DNA from: Glycomyces tenuis DSM 44171
GTDB taxonomy: Bacteria; Actinomycetota; Actinomycetes; Mycobacteriales; Micromonosporaceae
Direction: 5' to 3'
Assembly (NCBI RefSeq): GCF_000427885.1
Contig: NZ_ATYW01000004.1
Coordinates: 277,939 to 341,938 of the forward strand
DNA: 64,000 bases
The position numbers and the translations under genes are program-made. The notes beneath the pieces are model-generated. The model searched no databases and was not told the origin of the DNA. It saw only the letters and a list, made by a program, of their open reading frames with translations. Below are positions 41,678 through 50,723 of this stretch, piece by piece; the stretch's first letter is position 1; every line of letters begins with the position of its first letter.

Positions 41678-42768
41678 CCGCGGGACCCGACACGGCGGCC
41701 CCGGCCGCCGAGGCCGCGGTGCGCGGCGGGCTCTCGACGCTCGACAAGTACCTGCCGGTGTGGATCGGCGCGGCCATGCTCGCCGGGCTCGCGCTCGGCC
41801 AGTGGGCGCCCGCGGTCGGCGAGGCGCTCGACGCCGTCCAGATCGGCGGCATCTCGCTGCCGATCGCGGCCGGGCTGCTGATCATGATGTACCCGGTGCT
41901 GGCGAAAGTCCGCTACGACCGGCTCGACACCGTCACCGGCGACAAGCGACTGCTGGTCGCATCGTTGATCCTCAACTGGATCGTCGGCCCCGCGCTGATG
42001 TTCGCGCTCGCCTGGACCTTCCTGGCCGACCTGCCCGCCTTCCGCACCGGATTGATCATCGTCGGCCTCGCCCGCTGCATCGCCATGGTCATCATCTGGA
42101 ACGACCTCGCCTGCGGCGACCGCGAGGCCGCCGCCGTCCTGGTGGCGCTCAACTCGGTGTTCCAGGTGATCGCCTTCGGCGCCCTCGGCTGGCTCTACCT
42201 CGACGCCCTGCCCCGCTGGCTCGGTCTCGACGCGACCGGCCTGGAGGCCTCCGGTTGGGAGATCGCCCTCAACGTCGCGGTCTTCCTCGGCGTTCCTCTA
42301 GCGGCCGGGTACCTGACCCGCGCCATCGGTGAACGGCGCAAGGGCCGCCGGTGGTACGAAGAGCGGTTCCTCCCCAAGATCGGGCCGTTCGCGCTCTACG
42401 GCCTGCTGTTCACCATCGTGATCCTCTTCGCCCTCCAAGGCGAGGCGATCATCGCCCGGCCCTGGGACGTCGTCCGCATCGCCGTCCCGCTGCTGGTCTA
42501 CTTCGCCCTCATGTGGGCGGGGTCCTTCGTCCTCGGCAAGGGCATCGGCCTGAACTACGAGCGCACCACGACGCTCGCGTTCACCGCCGCGGGCAACAAC
42601 TTCGAGCTCGCCATCGCCGTCGCCATCGCGACCTTCGGCGCCGCCTCCGGCCAGGCCCTGGCCGGGGTCGTGGGTCCGCTCATCGAGGTTCCCGTCCTGG
42701 TCGGCCTGGTCTACGTGAGTCTGTGGGCCCGGCGGTTCTTCCGCCGACCGGCCCTCCAGGAAGCCTGA
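41674..42768 (+). CDS. acr3: Arsenite efflux permease Acr3
   Basis: 364 residues, ten membrane helices. LDKYLPVWIGAAMLAGLALG, VLAKVRYDRL, GLARCIAMVIIWNDLACGDREAAAVLVALNSVFQ (the conserved Cys used for As(OH)3) and TTTLAFTAAGNNFELAIAVAIATFG are Acr3 signatures. ATGA overlap with arsR. Exports arsenite; with the arsenate reductase that follows it gives arsenate resistance. Confidence 0.95.
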   Translation: MTAGPDTAAPAAEAAVRGGLSTLDKYLPVWIGAAMLAGLALGQWAPAVGEALDAVQIGGISLPIAAGLLIMMYPVLAKVRYDRLDTVTGDKRLLVASLILNWIVGPALMFALAWTFLADLPAFRTGLIIVGLARCIAMVIIWNDLACGDREAAAVLVALNSVFQVIAFGALGWLYLDALPRWLGLDATGLEASGWEIALNVAVFLGVPLAAGYLTRAIGERRKGRRWYEERFLPKIGPFALYGLLFTIVILFALQGEAIIARPWDVVRIAVPLLVYFALMWAGSFVLGKGIGLNYERTTTLAFTAAGNNFELAIAVAIATFGAASGQALAGVVGPLIEVPVLVGLVYVSLWARRFFRRPALQEA

Positions 42769-42827
42769 TCGCGCGTCGCGCGTTCTACCGAGTGAACACC
42801 GATTCGCAAGCAAAGGAAACGCCAGTC

Positions 42828-43256
42828 ATGTCCGACAAGCCGTCCGTCCTCTTCGTGTGCGTCCACAACGCCGGGCGCTCCCAGATGGCCGCCGCCTGGC
42901 TCGCCCACCTCGCCGGAGACCGCGTCGAGGTCCGCTCCGCCGGCTCGGCCCCGGCAGAGCAGGTCAACCCGGTCGCCGTGGAGGCCATGAAAGAAGTCGG
43001 CATCGACATCGCCGACCGGACACCCGAGATCCTCACCTACGACGCGGTCGAGGCCTCCGACGTGTGCGTCACCATGGGCTGCGGCGACGCCTGCCCGGTC
43101 TTCCCCGGGAAGCGTTACCTCGACTGGAAGCTGGACGACCCCGCCGGCCAGGGCATCGAGGCGGTCCGCCCCATCCGCGACGAGATCAAGACCCGCATCG
43201 AGGGCCTGATCGCCGAACTCCTCCCCGAAGACGGGGCCGAGCATGAGCACACGTGA
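42828..43256 (+). CDS. arsC: Arsenate reductase (low-molecular-weight phosphatase fold)
   Basis: 142 residues. P-loop VCVHNAGRSQMA (CX5R) with catalytic Cys; second Cys pair in MGCGDACPVFPG; YLDWKLDDPAGQ is also typical. Reduces arsenate to arsenite for export by Acr3. AAAGGAAACGCC precedes ATG 42828. It is 59 bases after acr3. Its end overlaps the start of a truncated thioredoxin reductase-like gene. Confidence 0.95.
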   Translation: MSDKPSVLFVCVHNAGRSQMAAAWLAHLAGDRVEVRSAGSAPAEQVNPVAVEAMKEVGIDIADRTPEILTYDAVEASDVCVTMGCGDACPVFPGKRYLDWKLDDPAGQGIEAVRPIRDEIKTRIEGLIAELLPEDGAEHEHT

Positions 43257-43291
43257 CGTCATCATTGCCGGTTCGGGGCCGGCCGGGTATC
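43243..43291 (+). pseudogene. Start of a thioredoxin reductase-like gene, cut off
   Basis: MSTRDVIIAGSGPAGY is the FAD-binding start of thioredoxin reductases, which often form the fourth gene of actinobacterial ars operons (arsT). Homology ends after about 16 residues where transposase sequence on the other strand begins. The rest of the gene is not found in the window. Confidence 0.65.
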
Positions 43292-43588
43292 TCGGCGTAG
43301 GCGGCGCAGTCGTTGTGGTTGCCCGGCAACGGGGAGCCGACAACAACCACCATCTGGGTGCCGGCGTCGATGACCACCTGGTGATTGGTGGGGTACCCGT
43401 GGTTCCTCGACTTCGCCGCGAGCGCGTGGTCCCTCGTCGGGACCGGCCTGCCGTCCACGATGAGCACCGCCTCGGGGGCGAACCTCTTGCGGGGCCGAAG
43501 CGCGAGTTCGGGGGCGAGGTCATCGATGATGCGGGCAGCGGTGGACTTCGAGGTGCCGAACAGCGCGGCGATCTGGCGCAACGTCAAA
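43289..43588 (-). pseudogene. Fragment of an IS5-family DDE transposase
   Basis: Minus-strand peptide TLRQIAALFGTSKSTAARIIDDLAPELALRPRKRF...LIVDGRPVPTRDHALAAKSRNHGYPTNHQVVIDAGTQMVVVVGSPLPGNHNDCAAYA matches the HTH and first DDE Asp region (LIVDG) of IS5-type transposases. N-terminus and C-terminus are missing. Confidence 0.75.
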
Positions 43589-43669
43589 GCGGCCCGCCCA
43601 CACGCCGAGATCATCACCGCACTGCCGGGCATGGGCTCGATCCTCGGCGCGGAGTTCGTTCTGCTCCCT
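43589..43669 (+). pseudogene. Fragment of an IS110-family transposase
   Basis: AARPHAEIITALPGMGSILGAEFVL is the conserved C-terminal (transposase_20) segment of IS110 transposases. Only about 27 residues remain, directly against the IS5 fragment. Confidence 0.6.
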
Positions 43670-44004
43670 GGTCTACTCGTACATCGTGATTCGGTTGCCG
43701 TCTGAATCCAGACCTATATCGAAGGCCTCGTCAGGGACGGCTGGCCTCGTTCGCCGCGTAAGCGTCCGCGTCGAATTCGTTGAGCTCCTGCATCATTGAC
43801 CTGAAACTTGTTGGTTGAGCATCTCGTGTGGTTGGTGTGGGCGAAGTTCTGAGGGTGGCGATGCGCAGGCTCTTGCCGTCGCAGCAGGAAGCTGCGACAG
43901 CGGGTCAAGGGCGCAATCCGGGTCGGCATGGGCCGCTGAACGGCGACCGGCCCGGCAGGTGGAATCGGGTTTCGTTCAAGGCCCGCCATTGGGAGGATAT
44001 CCGT
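43670..44004. other. Gene-poor region after transposase debris
   Basis: 335 bases with no supported gene. The plus-strand frame leading into the small gene at 44005 is open from 43828 but has no start context. Probably further remains of insertions. Confidence 0.4.
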
Positions 44005-44136
44005 GTGAGCGACCATGAAGCGACCTTTCACCTGTACTGCCTGATCCACGCCCGGCCCCGTGCCGAGCGAGAGGCGGCGGCCTCGAGCACTGACCGGTTT
44101 CCGCTGACGCCCGAGGGGTGGCGGTCCGCCGAATGA
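44005..44136 (+). CDS. Small protein, translationally coupled to kinase
   Basis: 43 residues: begins VSDHEATFHLYCLIHARPRA. GTG 44005 follows GGGAGG at 8 bases, a strong ribosome site, and the stop overlaps the kinase start (ATGA). I do not recognise the protein. The upstream open frame makes a longer start possible, but only this one has a ribosome site. It could simply be a leader peptide that brings ribosomes to the kinase gene. Confidence 0.5.
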   Translation: MSDHEATFHLYCLIHARPRAEREAAASSTDRFPLTPEGWRSAE

Positions 44137-45116
44137 GCCGCCCACCCGATTCGGACGACACCGCTCCCTCCACGCCGACACCCAGCAGAGAGGACATCGC
44201 CGCCGCCCTGACCTCGCATTGGGGTCTGACGGGCGCCGAGGTGGCACCCTTGATGGGCGGCATGAACTCCGCAACATGGACCGTCCGCCGTGGCGCTACC
44301 CGTTGGGTCGCGAAGACGGTGCCGCAAGGGGCCGAAGCGAAGCGGTTCCGCTACGGGCTGGAACTCTCGGCCAAGGCTGAAGCGGCCGGAGTCCCGTCCG
44401 GCGCGCCGGTCATCTCGGGCGGCGGCCACATGACAAGGCCGGTCAAAGGCCACGCCCTCGCGCTTCTACGCTGGGTCGAAGGCCGGGAGCTGGACGCTCG
44501 TGACGAGACCGACCAGAAGCGCATGGGGACGGCACTCGCTCGCGTCCACCGGGTGTTCGGGGCGCGACCGGTCGAGCGAGGCTACGCAGCCGCGCAGTTC
44601 GAATTGCTGGCCCACTACGCCGACGAGGTCGTGGACTCTCGGCCGTGGATCCGCTCGGCGGTCGAGGCGGCATCGGAGCGCCTGCGGCGACTCAGGCCGG
44701 AGACACTGACATGGGGCCCCCTGCACGGCGACCCCGCTCCCGAGCACTTCCGGTTCGATTCCGACACCGGCCTGTGCGGCCTGATCGACTGGGGCGCGGC
44801 GAATGTCAAGCCGCGCTTGTACGATGTGGCCACGGTCGTGATGGACGCCGGAGGCCCTGAGGGCGCCGGGCCGCTGCTGCGCGCCTATCTCGCCGAGCGT
44901 GCCTTGGCCGCCGACGAGCTGGAGCGGGCCCTGACGCAGCTGCTGGACTTCCGATACGCGATCAACGCCTTGTACTACGCCGAACGGATCCTGCGCGGCG
45001 ACATGACCGGCGTCAATGACGCCTCCGGCAACGAGGACCGCCTGGAGGAGGCCCACCGGTGGCTGACCCGGCCTGCGGCCGGCCGACGCACCGCTCGCCG
45101 TCCCGCCGGTCCATGA
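44133..45116 (+). CDS. Phosphotransferase (APH/homoserine kinase-like)
   Basis: 327 residues. N-lobe SATWTVRRGATRWVAKTVPQGAEA (ATP Lys) and ALLRWVEGREL hinge; catalytic loop LHGDPAPEHFRFD (H-G-D with His at the usual Asn site) and metal motif LCGLIDWGAANVKPRLYDVA. Belongs to the APH superfamily; the substrate could be a small metabolite or an antibiotic. ATG 44133 overlaps the small upstream gene. Surrounded by transposase remnants on both sides, so possibly acquired. Confidence 0.85.
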   Translation: MSRPPDSDDTAPSTPTPSREDIAAALTSHWGLTGAEVAPLMGGMNSATWTVRRGATRWVAKTVPQGAEAKRFRYGLELSAKAEAAGVPSGAPVISGGGHMTRPVKGHALALLRWVEGRELDARDETDQKRMGTALARVHRVFGARPVERGYAAAQFELLAHYADEVVDSRPWIRSAVEAASERLRRLRPETLTWGPLHGDPAPEHFRFDSDTGLCGLIDWGAANVKPRLYDVATVVMDAGGPEGAGPLLRAYLAERALAADELERALTQLLDFRYAINALYYAERILRGDMTGVNDASGNEDRLEEAHRWLTRPAAGRRTARRPAGP

Positions 45117-45289
45117 GCGAGAATCCCTTCTCTGGCGAGAATATTGATCCGAGCCTAGTTGGGAGCTGGCGTGGTCCGTATGCGGTGCTTGGAAGTAGCC
45201 GAGTACGCGGGCGGGGGAGTTGCCGAGTGCGGTGGAAGAACGCCCGGACCGATCGCTCCGTCTGGGTCCGGTCGGTGATGACCTGGGCG

Positions 45290-45420
45290 GCGAGGGTGCG
45301 TTTCCGGTCGGGCCGCTCGGCGACCCAGGCGGCGACTTTCTTGGCGCGGTGCGCGGAGTGCCCGTTGACCACGAGGTGGATCTCCTCCTCGAACTGGCCC
45401 GGGAGCCGGTCGAGGAAGAC
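45290..45420 (-). pseudogene. Remnant of an IS630-family transposase
   Basis: Minus strand: LPGQFEEEIHLVVNGHSAHRAKKVAAWVAERP corresponds to the second DDE region (usually V-x-D-N-x-x-x-H) of IS630 transposases, with Asp replaced by Gly. The rest is unrecognisable. Confidence 0.55.
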
Positions 45421-45622
45421 ACGGCCCCGGTCGGCGGTCTACTGGCTCTTCCGCACCGGCAGGCCAAGGGAGTCTGGGTGCTGATGGTCGAGCTGACCCT
45501 GGCCTTACTCGACAAAACCGGTGCGCTGGCCCGGACGGTCAGCGCTCATTCCACAACGGCTCACCGGGTCACCGCGGAAGCCGGGACGCATCCGGTCGAG
45601 GGCGAGTCCGCTGAATCGCCGA

Positions 45623-45765
45623 GGGTCGAAACGGCGGCAGACCCCGTCGTTCGACCGCGAGGCCTACCAGAAACGCAATACCGCCGAGCGGGCAATCGGT
45701 CGACTCAAGGTCCAGACCGCCGGGGCCAGAGCCGAACGTTTGGATCGCCCGCAACCGGCCAGCCG
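45623..45765 (+). pseudogene. Remnant of a DDE transposase C-terminus (IS5/IS4 group)
   Basis: Peptide PSFDREAYQKRNTAERAIGRLK fits the final DDE Glu region (Y-x-x-R-N-x-x-E-R-x-x-x-x-L-K) of IS5-group transposases. No start and no upstream part. Confidence 0.55.
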
Positions 45766-45887
45766 GTCACAAGTGGACCTGACTAAATCGGCGCGCCTTT
45801 CGCAGTTCACGCCCGATAGAGTCTTCACGTTCGTCGTCAGCCACGGATCGGCTGTTCCCTTTGATGTGCGAGGTCGAGGTGGTCGCC

Positions 45888-46724
45888 ATGTTCGACAGAT
45901 GGTCCCAGGCAGACGGCATGGTGATGCTGTGGGCGCTCGAGGACGGCGTCGAACATGCCTGCGGCTACGACATCAACCCCGGTGAAGCCGGCCTGTGGAT
46001 CCTCAACGCGATGTACGAACAGGAACGCCCGACCACCCACGAAACCCATGACGAGCGGCACCGGCGGCGTTTGGCGGCGGGGGAGGTCGAGCCTTGGCGG
46101 TTCGGCGATTTTGACGAGCGCAACCACCCTGAGCTCAAGGTGCCCGGCGGCGGGCTCGGCTGGGGCGGCCATCCCGGACCAGGCTGGAAGCGTCTGCGCT
46201 GGCGGGAATTGTCCGAGCGCATCGGCGACTCGATCGTCAGGTTCGACCATGAGACCATCTGCCCCATTCCCCTCCGACATGCCTTCCCATCGGTGCGGCG
46301 AGACGGCTCGTGGCCAGCCTCGATTCAACCACCGACCGAAGGCAGCCTCGACTGGGAGAGCTTCCGCGCCCTTGCCGGAGTGCTCCGGGACTTCTCCGGT
46401 CCCGGGACGGTCGTGTACGCCCATTGGTGCGAGGTGATCACGACCGAGGGGTTCACCGTGTTCGAGGGGCGACTCGCCGATCTCGAGACGCTTCGGTCAC
46501 TGCCGCTCGACCGCGGCCCGTCGGGCAGGCCGTTGCCGTTCGGCTCGAGTCCGTCGAACCTTTGGCCCGCTGACCGGTCCTGGATGATCTACACCGACTG
46601 GGACCTATGGGGCACCAAAGTGACCGGCCCGCCTGAGCTCCTCGCCCGCCTCGAAGCCGACGAATTCCTCGAGACGGCTTGGCTGCCCGACTATCGGGCG
46701 ATGCTCGACAAGAAAAGAGTCTGA
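45888..46724 (+). CDS. Hypothetical protein
   Basis: 278 residues, soluble, rich in Trp and acidic residues. MFDRWSQADGMVMLWALEDGVEHACGYD opens it; later GSLDWESFRALAGVLRDFSGPGTVVYAHWCEVITTEG and DRSWMIYTDWDLWGTKVTGPPELLARLEAD. The last part resembles SMI1/KNR4-like or immunity-type proteins that end in a short Trp-rich motif, but I do not claim a family. ATG 45888 after GAGGTGG; ATG 45864 is an alternative. It stands alone beside transposase debris. Confidence 0.65.
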   Translation: MFDRWSQADGMVMLWALEDGVEHACGYDINPGEAGLWILNAMYEQERPTTHETHDERHRRRLAAGEVEPWRFGDFDERNHPELKVPGGGLGWGGHPGPGWKRLRWRELSERIGDSIVRFDHETICPIPLRHAFPSVRRDGSWPASIQPPTEGSLDWESFRALAGVLRDFSGPGTVVYAHWCEVITTEGFTVFEGRLADLETLRSLPLDRGPSGRPLPFGSSPSNLWPADRSWMIYTDWDLWGTKVTGPPELLARLEADEFLETAWLPDYRAMLDKKRV

Positions 46725-47096
46725 CATATGGGCCGGGAGCTCGTTGGCTAGACGCCTCATCTCAGCGGGCTCGATCGGGTGCTCAGGCGCTACCAGACGA
46801 CCTCGTCGAGTGCCGGCCACGGCGGCCCCTCCCGCAGAACGTGAAGGAACGCCACTCCTGATTCTCTGCCGCTGGGGTGCCGTTCATCGACACAACTCCT
46901 TGAGTTCCGGTCTACCCGCGGCACTGCCGCTGCCACGCCGAGCCTCAATCGAGTTGCCCGAAACGAGCGCCTCGCGTCCGGCGGTCTGAGGGATGCCATG
47001 GGCACGCTTGCGCCATGAGGCCCACGTCGCTAATCTCAGACGAGTTCCACGGCGTGCCCTCACCTCCCGTCGGAGCCCGATACGAGAGGAACGACC
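46725..47096. other. Intergenic region before the xylanase
   Basis: 372 bases with no supported gene, no clear operator and no strong hairpin. The last 15 bases hold the ribosome site GAGAGGAACG of the xylanase. Confidence 0.5.
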
Positions 47097-48251
47097 ATGT
47101 CCTATTCCAGGACCGAAATTCGGGTTGCCGCCATCTCGGCGGCCGTTGCAGCAGTCATGCTGGCGGGGGCCACAGCACAGGCCGAGCCGAAGGACTCCAC
47201 CCTGCGCGGCGAAACGCCGATCGATCTGAAGGTCGGCAGCGCTGTCTGGGGCCAGAACCAGCTTCTGGACTTCGACCCCGAGAACCCCACTGAATTCCAG
47301 AGCATTCTCGGCGAAGAGTTCGACTCAGTGACCCCCGAGAACGACATGAAGTGGGCCGAGATCCACCCCGAGCCCGACGTCTACGACTTCTCCGGCGCGG
47401 ACGCCGTCGTCGCGTTCGCCAAAGCCAACGGCCAGGAGGTGCGCGGTCACACGCTGCTGTGGCACAGCCAGAACCCGGACTGGGTGACCGAGGCCAGTGA
47501 TGACTGGACCTGTGAGGAGGCGCGCGACGTCCTCGAAGACCACATCAGCACCGTCGTCAGCCGCTACGCCGGCGACATCTACGAGTGGGATGTGGCGAAC
47601 GAGATCATCCAGGACACCTGGGACGATGGCGGCGTCAAGCTGCGCACCGAGGCCAACCCCTTCCTCAAGGCCTGCTCGGAGGACCCGGTCGGCCTCATCG
47701 GTGACGCCTTCCGCTGGGCACACGAGGCGGACCCCGAGGCGGTGCTCTTCCTCAACGACTACAACGCCGAGGGCGTCAACGAGAAGACCGACGCCTACTA
47801 TGCCTTGGCGCAGGAGCTGCTCGCCGACGGCGTGCCGCTGCAAGGCTTCGGCGCCCAGGGGCATCTGAGCCTGATGTACGGCTTCGACGAGTCGATGCAG
47901 GCGAACTTCGAGCGGTTCGCGGACCTCGGGCTGCAAGTCGCCGTCACCGAGGCCGACGTCCGCATGCCGCTCGGCGAGGACGGAAACCCGACCGAAGAGC
48001 AGATCGCGCTGCAAGCGGAGCGCTACGACGGCATGCTCCAGGCGTGCCTCAACGTCCCGGCCTGCTCGAGCTTCACGGTCTGGGGCTTCGATGACGGGCA
48101 CTCGTGGGTGCCGGGTGTCTTCGACGAAGGCTACGCGACGATCATGACCGAGGAGTACGAGAAGAAGCCGGCGTACTTCGCCCTGCTCGACGGCCTCTCG
48201 GACGCCACCCCCGGCAGGTCCCCGCGGACGCCGCCGGGACTCGACAAGTAA
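47097..48251 (+). CDS. Secreted GH10 endo-1,4-beta-xylanase
   Basis: 384 residues. Signal peptide 1-29 (cut after AQA). GH10 motifs: FDSVTPENDMKWAEIHPEPDVYDF, VRGHTLLWHSQNPDWV, acid/base E169 in YEWDVANEIIQD, nucleophile E285 in LQVAVTEADVRMP, and WGFDDGHSWVPGVF. Cuts xylan outside the cell. No carbohydrate-binding module; the C-terminus is a short Pro/Arg tail. GAGAGGAACGACC precedes ATG 47097. The esterase gene that follows would remove side groups from the same polymer. Confidence 0.95.
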   Translation: MSYSRTEIRVAAISAAVAAVMLAGATAQAEPKDSTLRGETPIDLKVGSAVWGQNQLLDFDPENPTEFQSILGEEFDSVTPENDMKWAEIHPEPDVYDFSGADAVVAFAKANGQEVRGHTLLWHSQNPDWVTEASDDWTCEEARDVLEDHISTVVSRYAGDIYEWDVANEIIQDTWDDGGVKLRTEANPFLKACSEDPVGLIGDAFRWAHEADPEAVLFLNDYNAEGVNEKTDAYYALAQELLADGVPLQGFGAQGHLSLMYGFDESMQANFERFADLGLQVAVTEADVRMPLGEDGNPTEEQIALQAERYDGMLQACLNVPACSSFTVWGFDDGHSWVPGVFDEGYATIMTEEYEKKPAYFALLDGLSDATPGRSPRTPPGLDK

Positions 48252-48512
48252 GCCTCACCGAGCGACGACCAGCGGCGCGTAGGGCCGAACGGGCCTCGCG
48301 CGCCGCCGGTCGCCTACCGGCGCAACTGCCGAGGCCCGCACGGCGCAGCACCCGCCGGGCCGTGAGCGCATCGCCCAGAGCGTCGTTCGCATCCTTGCGC
48401 CAGGGCGGCGAGCAATTGACATTTATTTATTGACATATAAGTCAAGTAGTGACGTTTGAACCGGTCGCCCCTCCCGACCGTTCGAGAAGCAGCGCACGAG
48501 AGGAAGTCGACC

Positions 48513-50723
48513 ATGATGGAGTCCCATGCACGGCGACCGGTCCCGCCGGACCGCCCCAGACCCACAGTGCTCGCCGCCGTGGCGGCGGTGGGAGCAGGCG
48601 CATTCCTGGCGGTATCGCCTGCCACAGCCGCCGTGAGCAGCGATCCGTGGGTGACGGTGGTACCGGACAACCCAGTGGAGAACGTATACCGCTTCACCGT
48701 GCCCACCGAGGTCATGACCGAGGTGACCGGCGTCGAGGACGGCCAGGTGACCGTGCAGGGGAACTTCGGACCGGGCAAGACCTGGACCGAGTTCAACGCC
48801 GACGGCGACGCGGAACGCGTCGCCACGATGGGCCCGCTCGAGCCCGGGCTGTACTACTACCAGTACGCGGTGCGGCCGGCTCCGGACGAGGAGGCCGTCA
48901 CGTTCCGCAATCCGGAGACCGACCAGGAGGTGACGGCGCGGCCGAACCTCAACACGCTGTTCGTGCCCGGCCCGGGCGCGGAGTGGTTGGCCGACGTCGC
49001 CGACGGCGGTGAGCTCGACACGATCGAGTACGGCGCGGGCTCCGAGGCGCTCGTCTGGACCCCGCCGGGCTACGACGCGGATCGCGCCGAGCCGTACCCC
49101 ACGCTCTACCTCCTGCAGGACGACGGCCAGAGCCACCGTGAGTGGGTAGAACTGGGCCGCCTGAAGCAGATCCTCGACAACCTCGTGCTCGACGGCGACG
49201 CCGAGCCGATGGTGGTCGTGATGGCCGACGGCGACGGGCGCTCGGAGAAGAGGCACCTCACCAAGGAGCTCGTCCCCGCCACGGAGTCGGCGTTCCACGT
49301 CTCCTCCGACCCGAGCGACCGAGCCGTCGCCGGCATCGGCAGGGGAGCGGAGCAGGCGCTGGAGACGCTCGTCTCCGACACGGGCGCCTTCACCGGCGTC
49401 GGATCCTTCTCAGGCGGCCTCGACCTGAAGATCAGCAACGGCAAGGCGCACCAGATCAACGACCGCACCGACCTGATCCGCGTGTACGGCGGCAACGTCA
49501 CCGACCCCGCCTACGACGACATCGTCGCGCTGGAGGCCACGCTCGCGGAGGCGGACGTCGAGTTCCAGTCGGACGGATCGAATCCCGCCACCGGCGGCAC
49601 CTGGGAGACGTGGCAGGCGAGCCTGCACGACTTCGCCCAGCGGCTGTTCCGGTCGGTCGACGAGCACGGTCCGAGCGAGGGCCACCTCCCCTTCACCGCC
49701 CGCGAGGTCCCCGCGCCGGGCACGGCACCCGCCCCATGGGTCGACGAGAACGGTGTCGTGACCTTCGAGGCCGGCCCCGAGTTCGCCGACGCCTCCCGAG
49801 TCACCGTCTGGGGTAACTTCGGCCCGGCGGGAAGCTGGCCGCGTACGCCGATGACCAAGCAGGACGACGGCTCGTGGCGCCTGTCGATGCCGCTCGAGGG
49901 CGGTTCGTACTACTACAAGTTCGAGGTCGACGGCGTCGATCAAAAAGACGAGGACAACCCGACGTCGGTGTTCTCTGAGCCCGCGTGGAGCACGTTCACC
50001 GTCGCCGGTGACACGCTCCGGGGCCGGTACACCGCGGAGGTGCCCGCCGACGAGCGCGGCGAGGTGAGCGTCATGGACTACACCAGCACCGCCGGCGAGG
50101 AGGAACGCTCGGCCTACGTGTGGACGCCGCCGGACTACGACGCCGACCGCGCCGAGGCGTACCCGGTGTTCTACCTTCAACACGGCGGCGGGCAGACCTG
50201 GACCGACTGGCTCGAGGTCGGTTACGTCGACCGGATCCTCGACAACCACTACCGGCAGGGCGGCATGGTGCCGATGGTCGTGGTGATGGCCAACGGCAAC
50301 GGCGTCGACTTCCCGACCGAGATGACGACGCGCATCGCCCCGACGGCCGAGGAGCAGTACAACGTGAGCTCGGACCCGCGGCGGCGCGCGCTGGCGGGCC
50401 TGTCGATGGGCTCGGGGCACACCCTCAGCACCCTGTGGGCCCACCCTGGCGAGTTCGCTTACATCGGTGCGATGTCGGCTTTCGGCGGCCCGCCGCAGGG
50501 CACCGACGTCGACGCCGTCAACGCCGGCACCGAGCTGATCCGGGTGTATTCCGGCGACCGGCAGGACTTCACCTACGGTGCGACTCTCGAGCTGATCGCG
50601 GCGATGGAGAACAGCGGTATCGAGCACGAGTTCGCACCTGTCATCGCCGGTCCCCACGGCTGGGACGTATGGCAGGAATCATTGATCGACCTCCTGCCGC
50701 GCTTGTTCACGGCCACAAGCTAG
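48513..50723 (+). CDS. Secreted tandem CE1-type esterase, first half degenerate
   Basis: 736 residues. Signal peptide 1-39. Two copies of an early-Ig/CBM48-like domain plus an esterase D/CE1 domain. The second copy (about 401-736) has VWTPPDYDADRAEAYPVFYLQHGGG, nucleophile S631 in LAGLSMGSG and H715 in IAGPHGWDVW. The first copy (about 41-395) keeps VWTPPGYDADRAEPYPTLYLLQDDG but has GIGRG (Gly276) instead of the Ser motif and Gly362 at the His site, so it cannot work as an esterase. Likely a feruloyl or acetyl-xylan esterase acting with the GH10 enzyme upstream. GAGAGGAAGTCGACC precedes ATG 48513. Confidence 0.9.
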   Translation: MMESHARRPVPPDRPRPTVLAAVAAVGAGAFLAVSPATAAVSSDPWVTVVPDNPVENVYRFTVPTEVMTEVTGVEDGQVTVQGNFGPGKTWTEFNADGDAERVATMGPLEPGLYYYQYAVRPAPDEEAVTFRNPETDQEVTARPNLNTLFVPGPGAEWLADVADGGELDTIEYGAGSEALVWTPPGYDADRAEPYPTLYLLQDDGQSHREWVELGRLKQILDNLVLDGDAEPMVVVMADGDGRSEKRHLTKELVPATESAFHVSSDPSDRAVAGIGRGAEQALETLVSDTGAFTGVGSFSGGLDLKISNGKAHQINDRTDLIRVYGGNVTDPAYDDIVALEATLAEADVEFQSDGSNPATGGTWETWQASLHDFAQRLFRSVDEHGPSEGHLPFTAREVPAPGTAPAPWVDENGVVTFEAGPEFADASRVTVWGNFGPAGSWPRTPMTKQDDGSWRLSMPLEGGSYYYKFEVDGVDQKDEDNPTSVFSEPAWSTFTVAGDTLRGRYTAEVPADERGEVSVMDYTSTAGEEERSAYVWTPPDYDADRAEAYPVFYLQHGGGQTWTDWLEVGYVDRILDNHYRQGGMVPMVVVMANGNGVDFPTEMTTRIAPTAEEQYNVSSDPRRRALAGLSMGSGHTLSTLWAHPGEFAYIGAMSAFGGPPQGTDVDAVNAGTELIRVYSGDRQDFTYGATLELIAAMENSGIEHEFAPVIAGPHGWDVWQESLIDLLPRLFTATS

